64,000 bases of DNA from Herbidospora daliensis. GTDB taxonomy: Bacteria > Actinomycetota > Actinomycetes > Streptosporangiales > Streptosporangiaceae. Position numbers and translations under genes: made by a program. The stretch covers positions 310,001-374,000 of the forward strand of contig NZ_BBXF01000002.1 in assembly GCF_001570585.1 (NCBI RefSeq), in the 5' to 3' direction. A model generated the notes under the pieces. That model was given only the letters and a program-made list of their open reading frames with translations, was not told where the DNA came from and ran no database searches. Shown here one piece after another: positions 34,153 through 43,078 of this stretch; position 1 is the stretch's first letter, and each line of letters begins with the position of its first letter.

Positions 34153-35517
34153 ATGGCTGGGTTGTTAACGGCGCGACGCGTCCGCCGACCGTCGATCTTT
34201 CACCATCCCGCTCGTGTCGTCGTCGGCGGGTTCGGGTTCGCGATCCTGGTCGGCACCCTGCTGCTGTCGCTGCCGATCGCCACGACGTCCGGCACCTCCC
34301 CGGGGCTGATGCCGGCCCTGTTCACCGCCACCTCGGCGGCCTGCGTGACCGGCCTGGTCATGGTCGACACCGCGGCCCACTGGTCGGTGTTCGGCGAGAT
34401 CGTGATCGCCGCGCTCATCAAGATGGGCGGCCTCGGCATCATGACCCTGGCCACCCTGTTCACGGTCCTGATCGCGCGGCGGCTGAAGCTGCGCACCCAG
34501 ATGATCGCGCAGGTGGAGACCCGTGCGATGAACATGAGCGACGTGCGGCGGGTGGTCCGCAACGTCGTGCTGTTCAGCCTCTTCTGCGAGACCGTGGCGG
34601 GCACGATCCTGACCGTCCGGTTCGTCGTCTCCTACGACGAATCGGTGCTGCGCGGCGCCTACCTGGGCTTCTTCCACTCGATCTCGGCGTTCAACAACGC
34701 CGGGTTCGCCCTCTGGCCCGACGGCCTGATGAGGTTCGCCACCGACCCGTGGATCTGCCTGACGATCGCGATCGCGGTCATCGTCGGCGGGCTGGGCTTC
34801 CCCGTCGTCTTCGAGCTGGTGCGGATCTGGCGGCACCCGGGCCGCTGGTCGGTGCTGACCCGGATCACCCTGTTCGTGACGACGATCCTGCTGGCCGGCG
34901 GCACGCTCGTCTTCCTGTCGGCCGAGTGGCACAACCCGAAGACGCTGGGCGCGCTCGACGACCCCGGCAAGCTGCTGGCGGCGTTCTTCACCGCCGTGAT
35001 GCCCCGGTCGGGCGGCTTCAACAGCATCGACATCGCCTCGATGGAGCCGTCGAGCTGGCTGGCGACCGAGTTCCTGATGTTCATCGGCGGCGGCAGCGCG
35101 GGCACGGCCGGCGGCATCAAGGTGACCACGTTCGGGCTCATCATCCTGATCGTCTGGGCCGAGATGCGCGGCGAGAACCACGTCAACGTCGGCCATCGCC
35201 GCCTGTCGTCGTCGGTGCAGCGGCAGGCGATCGTCATCACGGCGATGAGCGCGGCGCTGGTGGCGGTGTCGACGTACGTGCTGCTGGTGATCAGCCCCCA
35301 CCCGCTGGGCGAGGTGCTGTTCGAGGTCGTGTCGGCCACCGGCGTGGTCGGCCTGTCGACCGGCATCACGGCTGATCTGCCGCAGGCGGGGCAGGTGCTG
35401 CTGCTGATCCTGATGTTCATCGGGCGCATCGGGCCCCTGACCCTTGGCTCGGCGCTGGCGCTCAAGGAACGCACGCGCCGATACGAACTTCCCGAGGAGC
35501 GTGTGATCGTTGGCTGA
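34153..35517 (+). CDS. trkH: TrkH/KtrB-family potassium uptake protein
   Basis: A 454-residue membrane protein forming the K+-translocating subunit of a Trk/Ktr system. Four pore-loop repeats can be seen around TATSAACVTGL, SAFNNAGFALW, MPRSGGFNSID and VSATGVVGLSTG, where the glycines of the selectivity filter lie. A typical Ktr-type length. The ribosome site before ATG 34153 is weak. Its 3' end overlaps the regulatory subunit trkA by 8 nt, showing an operon. It is divergent from the MarR gene. Confidence 0.94.
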   Translation: MAGLLTARRVRRPSIFHHPARVVVGGFGFAILVGTLLLSLPIATTSGTSPGLMPALFTATSAACVTGLVMVDTAAHWSVFGEIVIAALIKMGGLGIMTLATLFTVLIARRLKLRTQMIAQVETRAMNMSDVRRVVRNVVLFSLFCETVAGTILTVRFVVSYDESVLRGAYLGFFHSISAFNNAGFALWPDGLMRFATDPWICLTIAIAVIVGGLGFPVVFELVRIWRHPGRWSVLTRITLFVTTILLAGGTLVFLSAEWHNPKTLGALDDPGKLLAAFFTAVMPRSGGFNSIDIASMEPSSWLATEFLMFIGGGSAGTAGGIKVTTFGLIILIVWAEMRGENHVNVGHRRLSSSVQRQAIVITAMSAALVAVSTYVLLVISPHPLGEVLFEVVSATGVVGLSTGITADLPQAGQVLLLILMFIGRIGPLTLGSALALKERTRRYELPEERVIVG

Positions 35518-36169
35518 CAAGAGCGACGCCGTCGTGGTGATCGGCCTGGGCCGGTTCGGGAGCTCGCTGGCTCTCGAACTCACCCGCCGCGGCACCGAGG
35601 TGCTGGCCATCGACAACAACGCCAAGACCGTGCAGCACCTGGCCGGCAGCATCACCCACGTGGCGACCGCCGACGCGACCGACCTCGAGGCGCTGCGCCA
35701 GCTCGGCGTGCCCGACTTCTACCGGGCCGTGGTCGCGATCGGCACCGGCCTGGAGGCGAGCATCCTGACCGCCGCCCTCCTGGTCGAGATGGAGATCGAG
35801 GACATCTGGGCCAAGGCCATCACCAAGCAGCACGGCCAGATCCTGCGCCGCATCGGCGTCCACCACGTGGTCTTCCCCGACAACGACATGGGCGAGCGGG
35901 TGGCCCGGCTGGTGAGCGGGCGCATGCTCGACTACATGCAGGTCGACGACGACTTCGCATTGTGCAAGACCCGCCCGCCGCGCGAGTACGTCGGCCGGCC
36001 CCTCGGGGAGTCGAACCTTCGGCGCAAGTACGGGGTCACGGTGGTGGCCGTGAAGAGCCCGAACGAGGATTTCACCTACGCGACCGCCGAGACCGAACTC
36101 ACCTACGGCGACGTGATCCTGATCTCCGGCCGAACCGACGACGTGGAGCGCTTCGCCGAGCTCCCGTGA
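35510..36169 (+). CDS. trkA: TrkA/KtrA-family potassium channel regulator
   Basis: A 219-residue cytoplasmic RCK protein that gates TrkH. An N-terminal Rossmann fold is seen as GLGRFG at 12-17 with an acidic residue after the second strand (LAIDNN), for NAD(H) or adenine nucleotide binding, and a C-terminal TrkA_C domain (PLGESNLRRKYGVTVVAV...YGDVILISG). The start is TTG 35510, with GAGGAG 10 nt upstream; a GTG at 35501 is followed at once by a stop. It overlaps the end of trkH. Confidence 0.93.
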   Translation: MADKSDAVVVIGLGRFGSSLALELTRRGTEVLAIDNNAKTVQHLAGSITHVATADATDLEALRQLGVPDFYRAVVAIGTGLEASILTAALLVEMEIEDIWAKAITKQHGQILRRIGVHHVVFPDNDMGERVARLVSGRMLDYMQVDDDFALCKTRPPREYVGRPLGESNLRRKYGVTVVAVKSPNEDFTYATAETELTYGDVILISGRTDDVERFAELP

Positions 36170-36280
36170 GTTCTCAGCGGAAGGTCAAGGAAGCCTCCCA
36201 CCAGGCGGGATACGCGTGACTTGTGCCGACGTACGCGATCTCATGACCCCGATCGAACTGTTCGGGGGACGAGGAGAATC

Positions 36281-37441
36281 GTGCGACACCATCTTGCCCG
36301 GATCGCCCTGGTGGCCATGGCCGTGGTCGGCCTGGCCCAGCCCGCGATGGCCGCCGACCGGCCGGACTTCCGGATCACCCGGTTCCTCGGTGAGCAGCGG
36401 TTGCCGCACCTGACCCAGGTCGAGGGCACCACGTTCGGCGGGATCTCCGGGATCGACCGCGACCCGGCCACCGGGACCTGGTATTTCATCTCCGACGACC
36501 GCTGGCGCTACCAGCCGGCCCGCTTCTACACCGGCAAGCTCGACATCAACAAGCGGACCGGCGAGTTCCGCGGGGTGTCGCTCGACAGCGTCTACACCCT
36601 CAAGCGGCCCGACGGGTCTCCCTACCCCGCCTACGCGCAGCCCGATTCGGCCGACCCCGAGAGCATTCGCTGGGACCCGCTGACCCGCAAGCTGGTCTGG
36701 TCGAGCGAGGGTGACCGGCCCGACCCGCAGAACACCGCCATCCCGCTGTCGCAGCAGTTCATCCGCTGGGTCAACCGGCAGGGCGAGCACGTGCGCGGCC
36801 TCCAGCTGCCCGGCAACCTGCTGCTGACCGACGAGAACCGGGGGCCGCGCCGCAACTTCGGCATCGAGGGCCTGACGCTGACCAAGCGCCGGATCACCGC
36901 GATCGTCGAGGGTCCGCGCTTCGAGGACGGCACCCCGCCGGCCGTCGACGGCGGCGCCCCGGCCCGGATCACGGTGTGGAACCGCGAGGGCCGGGTGCGC
37001 GGCCAGTACGCCTACCCGATCGAGAAGCTGCCCGCCGCCCCGATCCCGCCGACGGGCGCCACCGACAGCGGCGTCTCCGAGCTGCTGGCCATCGACGACC
37101 ACCGCTACCTCGCGCTGGAGCGGTCGTGGATCGAGGGCGTCAACTACCGGGTGCGGCTCTACGAGATCGACCTGCGCGGCGCGACCGACATCCTGAACCG
37201 CGACAGCCTGATGACCCGCATGTTCTACCGGCCGGTCCGCAAGACGCTGGTGCTCGACATCAACCGTCCCGAGCCGACCCAGAACCTCGAGAGCCTGGCC
37301 TGGGGCCCGCGCCTGAAGACCGGTGAGTGCACCCTGGTGATCGGCTCCGACGACAACTTCTCCGCCGAGGAGTCGACCCAGTTCCTCCTGTACGCCGCCA
37401 AGGGCTGCCCCGTGGCGCACAGCAGGGACCGTCAGAAGTAG
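36281..37441 (+). CDS. Secreted esterase-like phytase-family protein
   Basis: A 386-residue exported protein with a signal peptide (RHHLARIALVAMAVVGL, cleavage near AMA-AD, residue 24). The mature part carries the esterase-like phytase domain signature FGGISGIDRDPATGTWYFISDDR near the N-terminus, then PESIRWDP, GIEGLTL and ESLAWGP, in a probable beta-propeller. The substrate is unknown; related proteins are predicted phosphoesterases. The GTG at 36281 is preceded by GAGGAG 4 nt upstream; the frame is open further upstream to 36221, without support. It overlaps the convergent antiporter by 10 nt. Confidence 0.85.
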   Translation: MRHHLARIALVAMAVVGLAQPAMAADRPDFRITRFLGEQRLPHLTQVEGTTFGGISGIDRDPATGTWYFISDDRWRYQPARFYTGKLDINKRTGEFRGVSLDSVYTLKRPDGSPYPAYAQPDSADPESIRWDPLTRKLVWSSEGDRPDPQNTAIPLSQQFIRWVNRQGEHVRGLQLPGNLLLTDENRGPRRNFGIEGLTLTKRRITAIVEGPRFEDGTPPAVDGGAPARITVWNREGRVRGQYAYPIEKLPAAPIPPTGATDSGVSELLAIDDHRYLALERSWIEGVNYRVRLYEIDLRGATDILNRDSLMTRMFYRPVRKTLVLDINRPEPTQNLESLAWGPRLKTGECTLVIGSDDNFSAEESTQFLLYAAKGCPVAHSRDRQK

Positions 37442-38715
37442 CGCAACCAGATGTAGGCCCACGCCATGGTCGTGCTCAGCAGGGTCACCACGATTCCGTA
37501 CCGGGTGAACTGCCAGAACGAGATCGGGTTGCCCGTCCGGGCGGCGATGCCGATCGCGACCACGTTGGCGCTGGCCGCGACGGCCGTGCCGTTGCCCCCG
37601 AAGTCGGCGCCGAAGGCGAACGACCACCAGAGGGCCTGCGAGGTCTGCGGGTCGGGGGCGGCGGCGGCCATGCCCTCGACGACGGGGGCCATCGTGGCGA
37701 CGTACGGAATGTTGTCGAAGAACGCCCCCAGCACGGCCGAGCCGAAGAGCAGTGACGTGGCGGCGGCGAAGTGGTTCTGGCCGAAGAGGTCCACGGTCCA
37801 CTCGCCGATCGCCCGGATCGCCCCGGTGTGGGAGAGGCCGGCGACCATCACGAACAGGCCCATGAAGAAGACCAGCGTGGGCCATTCGACCTCTTTGAGC
37901 ACGTCGGAGAGGTCGACCTTGGTGACCAGCAGCATGACGCCGGCGCCCACCAGGGCGACGATCGACGGCTGGACGTGCACGACCGCGTGCAGGCCGAAGG
38001 CGACGACCACGCCGGCCAGCACCGCCAGCGACTTGATCAGCAGCCGCTTGTCGGTGATCGCGCGTTTCTCCTGCAGCGCCATCACGGCCGCGACGTGCTC
38101 GGGGTGGTACTCGAAGGACTTGCGGAACAGCGGATAGGTGAGCAGCACGAACGCCGCGAAGATCACGACGACGGCGGGGGCCATGTGGATCAGGAAGTCG
38201 TTGAAGGTCAGGCCCGCACGGCTGCCGATGATGATGTTGGGCGGGTCGCCGATCAGGGTGGCCGCGCCGCCGATGTTGGACGCGAGGATCTCGGCGATCA
38301 GATAGGGCTGCGCGGGAATGCGCAGCCGGTTGCAGACCATCACCGTCACCGGCGCGACCAGCATGATCGTGGTGACGTTGTCGAGGAACGGCGAGGCGAC
38401 GGCCGTGATGGCCATCAACATCACCATCAGCCGGTAGGGCCGTCCGAGTGAGCGTTTCGCCGCCCAGATGGCCAGGTAGTCGAACAGGCCGGTCTGCTTG
38501 ACCACCCCGACGATGACCATCATGCCGAGCAGCAGGAAGATGACGTTCCAGTCGACGCCGGAGTGCTCGGAGAAGAACACTTCCGCTCCGGGCGCGAAGC
38601 CGAGGACGGTCATGACCCCGGCGGCGATGAGAACGACCTTGACCTTGTTCGCCTTCTCCGTGGCGATGAAGTAGAACGCGATCACGAAGACGAGCAGGGC
38701 GAGGATTGCGCTCAT
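37432..38715 (-). CDS. ArsB/NhaD-family ion transporter
   Basis: A 427-residue polytopic protein of the ion-transporter superfamily, with about 11 hydrophobic segments. Diagnostic motifs are ASPFLDNVTTIMLVAPV and IGGAATLIGDPPNIIIG in the first half and FFDNIPYVATMAPVV and FGADFGGNGTAVAASANVV in the second; the pairs DN.T and GD.PN are shared by NhaD sodium/proton antiporters and arsenite permeases. No arsenic regulator or reductase is near, and a Na+/H+ or organic-anion role is equally plausible. It converges on the phytase-like gene. Confidence 0.9.
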   Translation of the reverse strand: MSAILALLVFVIAFYFIATEKANKVKVVLIAAGVMTVLGFAPGAEVFFSEHSGVDWNVIFLLLGMMVIVGVVKQTGLFDYLAIWAAKRSLGRPYRLMVMLMAITAVASPFLDNVTTIMLVAPVTVMVCNRLRIPAQPYLIAEILASNIGGAATLIGDPPNIIIGSRAGLTFNDFLIHMAPAVVVIFAAFVLLTYPLFRKSFEYHPEHVAAVMALQEKRAITDKRLLIKSLAVLAGVVVAFGLHAVVHVQPSIVALVGAGVMLLVTKVDLSDVLKEVEWPTLVFFMGLFVMVAGLSHTGAIRAIGEWTVDLFGQNHFAAATSLLFGSAVLGAFFDNIPYVATMAPVVEGMAAAAPDPQTSQALWWSFAFGADFGGNGTAVAASANVVAIGIAARTGNPISFWQFTRYGIVVTLLSTTMAWAYIWLRYF

Positions 38716-38840
38716 CCCGGCCTGACCAGCGGAACCGTGGGCATGCGAAAACGACCTCCGAGCAGGTGAGGGGTTGGACGCCGGCGGGGACCGCCCGCAC
38801 AGTCGCGGCCGCCGGCGCCCAAGTCAGAAAAGGTCAGGCC

Positions 38841-39332
38841 TCAGATGGACAGGCTGATCAGCAGTCGTTCGAGCGTGATCGCGCCATGGAGTGTGCCGTC
38901 GTCGCGGACCACCGCCACCAGCGGGCTGCGGGCCCGCGCCATCAGCGCGGCGATCTCCAGCAGCGTCGCCCCCATCGGGACGGTCACGGGTCGGGCCACG
39001 GGTTTGGGCAGGCAGTCGCCCACGGTCAGGTTGCCGATCTCCTGCCAGAACACATCGGCGTGGGTCTCATCCAGCGTCCGCGCCAGGGCGGGGTCCTCGT
39101 GGATGCTCAGCGGTATCGCGAGCCGGAGCACCTGGGTGCCCGGCAGCACCGTCCAGGGCCGGGATTGCCCGTCGACCACGATGAGGCCGGGGAGCCGGTT
39201 CAGGACCATGATCCGAACCGCGCGGACGACCGAATCGGTCGACGTCACGGTCGGCAGGGTCGCAGCGATGTCGCGCGCTTGCATGTCACCATCCACTCGC
39301 GCCGGACGGTAGGGCGCGTAGGTTTCGGTCAC
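38841..39332 (-). CDS. CBS-domain protein
   Basis: A 163-residue protein consisting of a tandem CBS pair: the first half contains [12 protein letters not shown]-like sequence and [15 protein letters not shown], the second [42 protein letters not shown]. Such Bateman modules bind adenine nucleotides and usually regulate transporters or enzymes. GTG 39332 is supported by an excellent ribosome site, GGAGGTGA, 6 nt upstream. It lies downstream of and in the same direction as nothing obvious, but its end is 125 nt from the antiporter start, so it may be read first in a common transcript and sense energy state for the antiporter. Confidence 0.85.
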   Translation of the reverse strand: MTETYAPYRPARVDGDMQARDIAATLPTVTSTDSVVRAVRIMVLNRLPGLIVVDGQSRPWTVLPGTQVLRLAIPLSIHEDPALARTLDETHADVFWQEIGNLTVGDCLPKPVARPVTVPMGATLLEIAALMARARSPLVAVVRDDGTLHGAITLERLLISLSI

Positions 39333-39467
39333 GGCCTGTCACCTCCGGAGTTAGGAACTCCTTTAGTCTTCCCTGCACCCCTTTGTCCGGCTATGGGGTC
39401 TGACACCCATCTTCGGGGCTGCGCAGCCTGCATAGACAGAACGGACAAGCCTTGCCAACCTGGAACC

Positions 39468-40397
39468 ATGGGGCCCTTGTTCTGGCGACTGTGCGTGATC
39501 AACGGCGCGGTGTTCACGGTCGGCACGCTCGCGCTGGCGTTCTCCCCCGCCACCGTGTCGTCGCCGATCCTGCTCCGCGAGATCCTGGTGCTGGGGGCCG
39601 GGCTGGCCATCATCCTGATCACCAACGCGCTGCTGCTGCGCCGCAGCCTCGCGCCGCTGACCACCCTCACCGCGCTCATGCACCGCGTCGACCTGCACAC
39701 CCATGACCGGGCCGTCGACCGGGGCAACGGCGACCTGACCTACCTGATCGACTCGTTCAACACCATGCTCGAACGGCTGGAGACCGAACGCTCGTCGGCC
39801 AGCGCGCACGCCCTGGCCGCCCAGGAGAACGAACGCCAGCGCATCGCCCGCGAACTGCACGACGAGATCGGCCAGAGCCTCACCGTGGCGCTGCTCGGCC
39901 TGAAACGCGTCGCCGACCGCGCCCCCGCCGAACTGTCCGAGGAGCTGCAACTGGTCAGGGACACCGTCCGGGGCAGCCTCGACGAGGTCCGGCAGGTCGC
40001 CCGGCGGTTGCGCCCGGGGGTGCTCGAAGACCTCGGCCTGCACAGCGCGCTGACCGCGCTGACCACCGACGTCGCCCCCGCCGTCGACGTGATCCGCCGC
40101 ATCGAGGCGCTGCCGCCGCTCGCCCCCGAGGTCGAACTCGTCATCTACCGCATCGCCCAGGAGAGCCTCACCAACGTGGTGCGCCACTCCAAGGCGTCGT
40201 CGGTACGCCTGTCGCTCCGCCCCCAGGGCGCCGACCTGGTCCTGAAGATCACCGACGACGGAATCGGCGGCGTGCGTGCCGAAGGAGCCGGAATGCGGGG
40301 TATGCAGGAACGGGCGCTGCTGATCGGCGCCCGCCTGACCGTGACGTCGGTGCGGGGCACCGAGGTCACGCTAACCATACCCGGGGTGATCGGATGA
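39468..40397 (+). CDS. Two-component sensor histidine kinase (NarL/HisKA_3 type)
   Basis: A 309-residue membrane kinase. Two N-terminal transmembrane helices (about 8-25 and 36-57) with almost no extracellular loop are followed by a HAMP-like linker, then the phosphoacceptor His131 in RIARELHDEIGQSL, and an ATPase domain with ESLTNVVRHSKA (N box) and ITDDGIGG (G1). The lack of a sizeable sensor domain suggests membrane or accessory sensing. The start is ATG 39468; the frame is open far upstream, but this ATG begins the first hydrophobic helix. It overlaps the response regulator by 4 nt. Confidence 0.9.
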   Translation: MGPLFWRLCVINGAVFTVGTLALAFSPATVSSPILLREILVLGAGLAIILITNALLLRRSLAPLTTLTALMHRVDLHTHDRAVDRGNGDLTYLIDSFNTMLERLETERSSASAHALAAQENERQRIARELHDEIGQSLTVALLGLKRVADRAPAELSEELQLVRDTVRGSLDEVRQVARRLRPGVLEDLGLHSALTALTTDVAPAVDVIRRIEALPPLAPEVELVIYRIAQESLTNVVRHSKASSVRLSLRPQGADLVLKITDDGIGGVRAEGAGMRGMQERALLIGARLTVTSVRGTEVTLTIPGVIG

Positions 40398-41038
40398 CGC
40401 GGATCCTGCTGGCCGACGACCACGCGCTGGTGCGCCGGGGGGTGCGGCTGATCCTCGACGCCGAACCCGACCTGGAGGTCGTCGCGGAGGCCGCCGACGG
40501 CGCGGAGGCCGTCGACGCCTGCCGGAACGAGGACGTCGACCTGGCCGTCCTCGACATCGCGATGCCCCGGATGACCGGCCTCCAGGCCGCCAGGGAGATC
40601 TCCAAGCGCTGGCCCGGGGTCCGCATCCTGATCCTGTCGATGTACGACAACGAGCAGTACTTCTTCGAGTCGCTCAAGGCCGGCGCGTCGGGCTACGTGC
40701 TGAAGTCGGTCGCCGACCGCGACCTCATCGAGGCCTGCCGGGCCGCCGTACGCGGCGAGCCGTTCCTCTACCCGGGCGCGGTCACCGCGCTGATCCGCGA
40801 CTACCTCCACCGGCACCGCCGGGGCGAGGCGCTGCCCGACCAGATCCTCACGCCGCGCGAGGAGGAGATCGTCAAGCTGATCGCCGAGGGGAACTCGGCG
40901 AAGGCCATCGCCGAGACCCTGGTGATCAGCCCGAAGACGGTCGACCGCCACCGGGCCAACATCCTGGCCAAGCTGGGCATGAGCGACCGGCTCGACCTGA
41001 CCCGCTACGCGATCAGGGCCGGTCTGATCGAGCCGTGA
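40394..41038 (+). CDS. NarL/FixJ-family response regulator
   Basis: A 214-residue DNA-binding response regulator. The receiver domain has Asp8-Asp9 and phosphoacceptor Asp54 (VLDIAMP), the switch region and Lys in YVLKS near 103. The C-terminal LuxR-type helix-turn-helix is LTPREEEIVKLIAEG...ISPKTVDRHRANILAKLG. The ATG at 40394 overlaps the TGA of the kinase gene, so they form a cognate pair. Its 3' end overlaps the convergent membrane-protein gene by 26 nt. Confidence 0.95.
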   Translation: MTRILLADDHALVRRGVRLILDAEPDLEVVAEAADGAEAVDACRNEDVDLAVLDIAMPRMTGLQAAREISKRWPGVRILILSMYDNEQYFFESLKAGASGYVLKSVADRDLIEACRAAVRGEPFLYPGAVTALIRDYLHRHRRGEALPDQILTPREEEIVKLIAEGNSAKAIAETLVISPKTVDRHRANILAKLGMSDRLDLTRYAIRAGLIEP

Positions 41039-41549
41039 TCGACCTCTCGTCGAGCCAGACGGCGTAACGCCACGGGGCACGGCCGGAGAACTCGATGAAA
41101 CCGGTCGCCACCGCACCGAGACCCGCGAAAGCGAAGATCACCGCAAGGGTCATCGTCGGGGGGATGTCCGGGTTCCAGATGTTCACCTGGTCCGGGGACG
41201 ACCCGCTCACCAGATAGAGGATCTTCCGCTGCTCGCCCAGCCGTGCTTCCGGGAGCTTCTTGGTGCTCCCCACCTTGAGCACGCCGTCGGCGGTCGTGAA
41301 GGCGACGTACATCATCCGGCCTTCGATCGCGCTGATCGTCCCGGTCGCGGGCCTGCCGTAGGTGGGCCCGTACCAGTCGACGTAGAAGCCGGCGGCGGCG
41401 CCCCCCAGGAAGAAGAGACCTAAGAGCACGATCGCGATGCCCCGGGGACGGTGGTGCGCCGGAGGGCGGACGTCGCGCGCCTCGGCGTTCACCTTGGCGA
41501 GGGCCTCGTGGTATTCGGCTAAACCGGCGTCTCTGTCGAACGTCGCCAT
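41013..41549 (-). CDS. Hypothetical membrane protein (DUF3592-like)
   Basis: A 178-residue protein with two transmembrane segments (about 37-57 and 132-152). Between them is a short beta-rich region (GTISAIEGRMMYVAFTTADG, LYLVSGSSPDQVNI) reminiscent of DUF3592-type proteins. The start is ATG 41549. No function is assigned. It converges on the response regulator; upstream it is separated by 41 nt from the GlxA-type regulator, which reads in the same direction. Confidence 0.65.
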   Translation of the reverse strand: MATFDRDAGLAEYHEALAKVNAEARDVRPPAHHRPRGIAIVLLGLFFLGGAAAGFYVDWYGPTYGRPATGTISAIEGRMMYVAFTTADGVLKVGSTKKLPEARLGEQRKILYLVSGSSPDQVNIWNPDIPPTMTLAVIFAFAGLGAVATGFIEFSGRAPWRYAVWLDERSITARSDRP

Positions 41550-41590
41550 GGCGCCTCGCCCCTATTGAAGATCACCCCATTCGTTCGGAT

Positions 41591-42484
41591 TTACCCGGCT
41601 TGCACCGGGCGGAAACGGGAACGCAGGCGGCGCAGCATGCGGGCGTCGTCGAAGCCCGCCTCTCTCGCCGCCGTCTCCACCGTCGTCCCGTGGCCGATCA
41701 GGTGTTCGGCGTGTTCCATGCGGAGCGCCTGCTGGTAGCGCAGCGGGGTGAGGCCGGTGGCGCGGGTGAACAGCCGGGTCAGGGTGCGTGCGCTGACGCC
41801 CGCGTGGGCGGCCAGGCGGGCCAGCGGCAGGGGTTCGGTGAAGCGGGTGTCGATCAGGTCCTGGACCTGGTGGACGGTGTCGTCGAGGTGGTCGCGGTGC
41901 CGGAGCATCGTGCTGGCCTGGGGTTCGGCGCCGTTGCGGCGGGTGTAGACGACCATCTGGCGGGCCACCTGCGCGGCCCTGGCCGGGCCGTGGCGGGTGG
42001 CGACGACGTGGAGGGCCAGGTCGACGCCGCTGGCGATGCCGGCCGAGGTGATGACGCGGTCGTCCACGGTGAACAGCACGTCGCGGACCACGGTCGCGCC
42101 GGGGTGGCGGCGGGCCAGGTCGTCCTGGAGGTCGTGGTGGGTGGTGCAGCGGCGGCCGTCGAGCAGACCGGCCGCGCCGAGCGCACGGGCGCCCGCGCAG
42201 ACGCTCGCGACCACGCCGCCCGCCTCGTGGTGGCCTCGGAGGTGGGCGAGCAGGCGGTCGGAGAGTTCGGCCTCGCCGCGCCAGCCGGGCACCACGACCA
42301 GGTCGTCCACGCCCAGAGCAGGCCACTCCCGCCCGGCCACGACGGGCAGGCCCTGGGCGCTGGTGACCTGCGGGCGGTCGGCGACGTAGGCCAGGCGGTA
42401 GCCGGCCGTGTCGAAGACCTGCGCCGGACCGGCCAGGTCGAGCAGGTGCACGCCGTCGACCAGGGCGAAGACGACCAGGGTCAT
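41591..42484 (-). CDS. GlxA-family AraC-type regulator (DJ-1/PfpI + HTH)
   Basis: A 297-residue regulator combining an N-terminal DJ-1/PfpI-like domain (nucleophile-elbow Cys96 in VVASVCAGARALG) with a C-terminal AraC helix-turn-helix pair (LAAHAGVSARTLTRLFTRATG and VETAAREAGFDDARMLRRLRSRF). The N-terminal domain in this family acts as a ligand sensor. The ATG at 42484 overlaps the TGA of the isochorismatase gene (ATGA), so the two are co-translated and the hydrolase may be part of the same regulated function. An open frame up to 42952 is the shadow of the hydrolase. Confidence 0.9.
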   Translation of the reverse strand: MTLVVFALVDGVHLLDLAGPAQVFDTAGYRLAYVADRPQVTSAQGLPVVAGREWPALGVDDLVVVPGWRGEAELSDRLLAHLRGHHEAGGVVASVCAGARALGAAGLLDGRRCTTHHDLQDDLARRHPGATVVRDVLFTVDDRVITSAGIASGVDLALHVVATRHGPARAAQVARQMVVYTRRNGAEPQASTMLRHRDHLDDTVHQVQDLIDTRFTEPLPLARLAAHAGVSARTLTRLFTRATGLTPLRYQQALRMEHAEHLIGHGTTVETAAREAGFDDARMLRRLRSRFRPVQAG

Positions 42485-43008
42485 ACCAGCTCTGACACCG
42501 TCGCGATGCGGGCGAAGCGGTCGCGGAGCACGGCCTCGGTACGGGCGACGATCTCCTCGGGGGAGAAGCCGCCGACCCCGTCGGTGGTGGTCGCGTCGGT
42601 CACGAAGACGACCTGATAGCCCAGGTCGGAGGCCAATCGGGCGGTGGTCTCCACGCACTGCTCGGTCCGGATCCCGCACACCACCAGCTCCCGAACACCG
42701 GCCTCGACGAGCCGCTGCTGGAGGTTGGTCGTGGTGAACGCGTTGTGCGAGGACTTGTGCAGGATCGGCTCGCCGGCCACCGGCTGGTCGAGCTCGGCCA
42801 GCAATTTCACGTGACCGGAGAGCGGGTCGAACACGCCGCCGCTGCCCTCTTCGGCGTGCAGCACCCACACGACGAGGTCGCCGTTCGACCGTGCGGCCCG
42901 GACCAGCCGGTTCACCGGGTCGAAGATCTTCGGGTTGCCGATCTGATCCCACTCGGGCCGGGCGCGGAAGGATTCCTGGACATCGATGACGACGAGGGCT
43001 CGACTCAT
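42481..43008 (-). CDS. Isochorismatase-family cysteine hydrolase
   Basis: A 175-residue hydrolase with the isochorismatase triad visible: Asp9 in LVVIDVQESF, Lys85 in LHKSSHNAF, and Cys118 in GIRTEQCVETT. Family members cleave isochorismate, nicotinamide or related amides; the substrate here is open. I take ATG 43008, at the first conserved residues; the frame extends to 43035. It overlaps the GlxA-type regulator and is 70 nt downstream of the amino-acid ABC transporter genes. Confidence 0.9.
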   Translation of the reverse strand: MSRALVVIDVQESFRARPEWDQIGNPKIFDPVNRLVRAARSNGDLVVWVLHAEEGSGGVFDPLSGHVKLLAELDQPVAGEPILHKSSHNAFTTTNLQQRLVEAGVRELVVCGIRTEQCVETTARLASDLGYQVVFVTDATTTDGVGGFSPEEIVARTEAVLRDRFARIATVSELV

Positions 43009-43078
43009 GTCCACCAGTCTGACCTCGCCGAACACCGGGAGACCAGACCGGATCGGGTCCAGGGCCGGACCGATCCGG

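Noticed and set aside
34165-35655. A His/Arg/Gln-rich 496-codon frame antisense to trkH
   Set aside because: The trkH frame has all pore-loop motifs; the antisense product is low-complexity.
36185-38800. An 871-codon minus-strand frame
   Set aside because: A shadow of the NhaD-type and phytase-like genes; low-complexity Arg/Gly/His composition.
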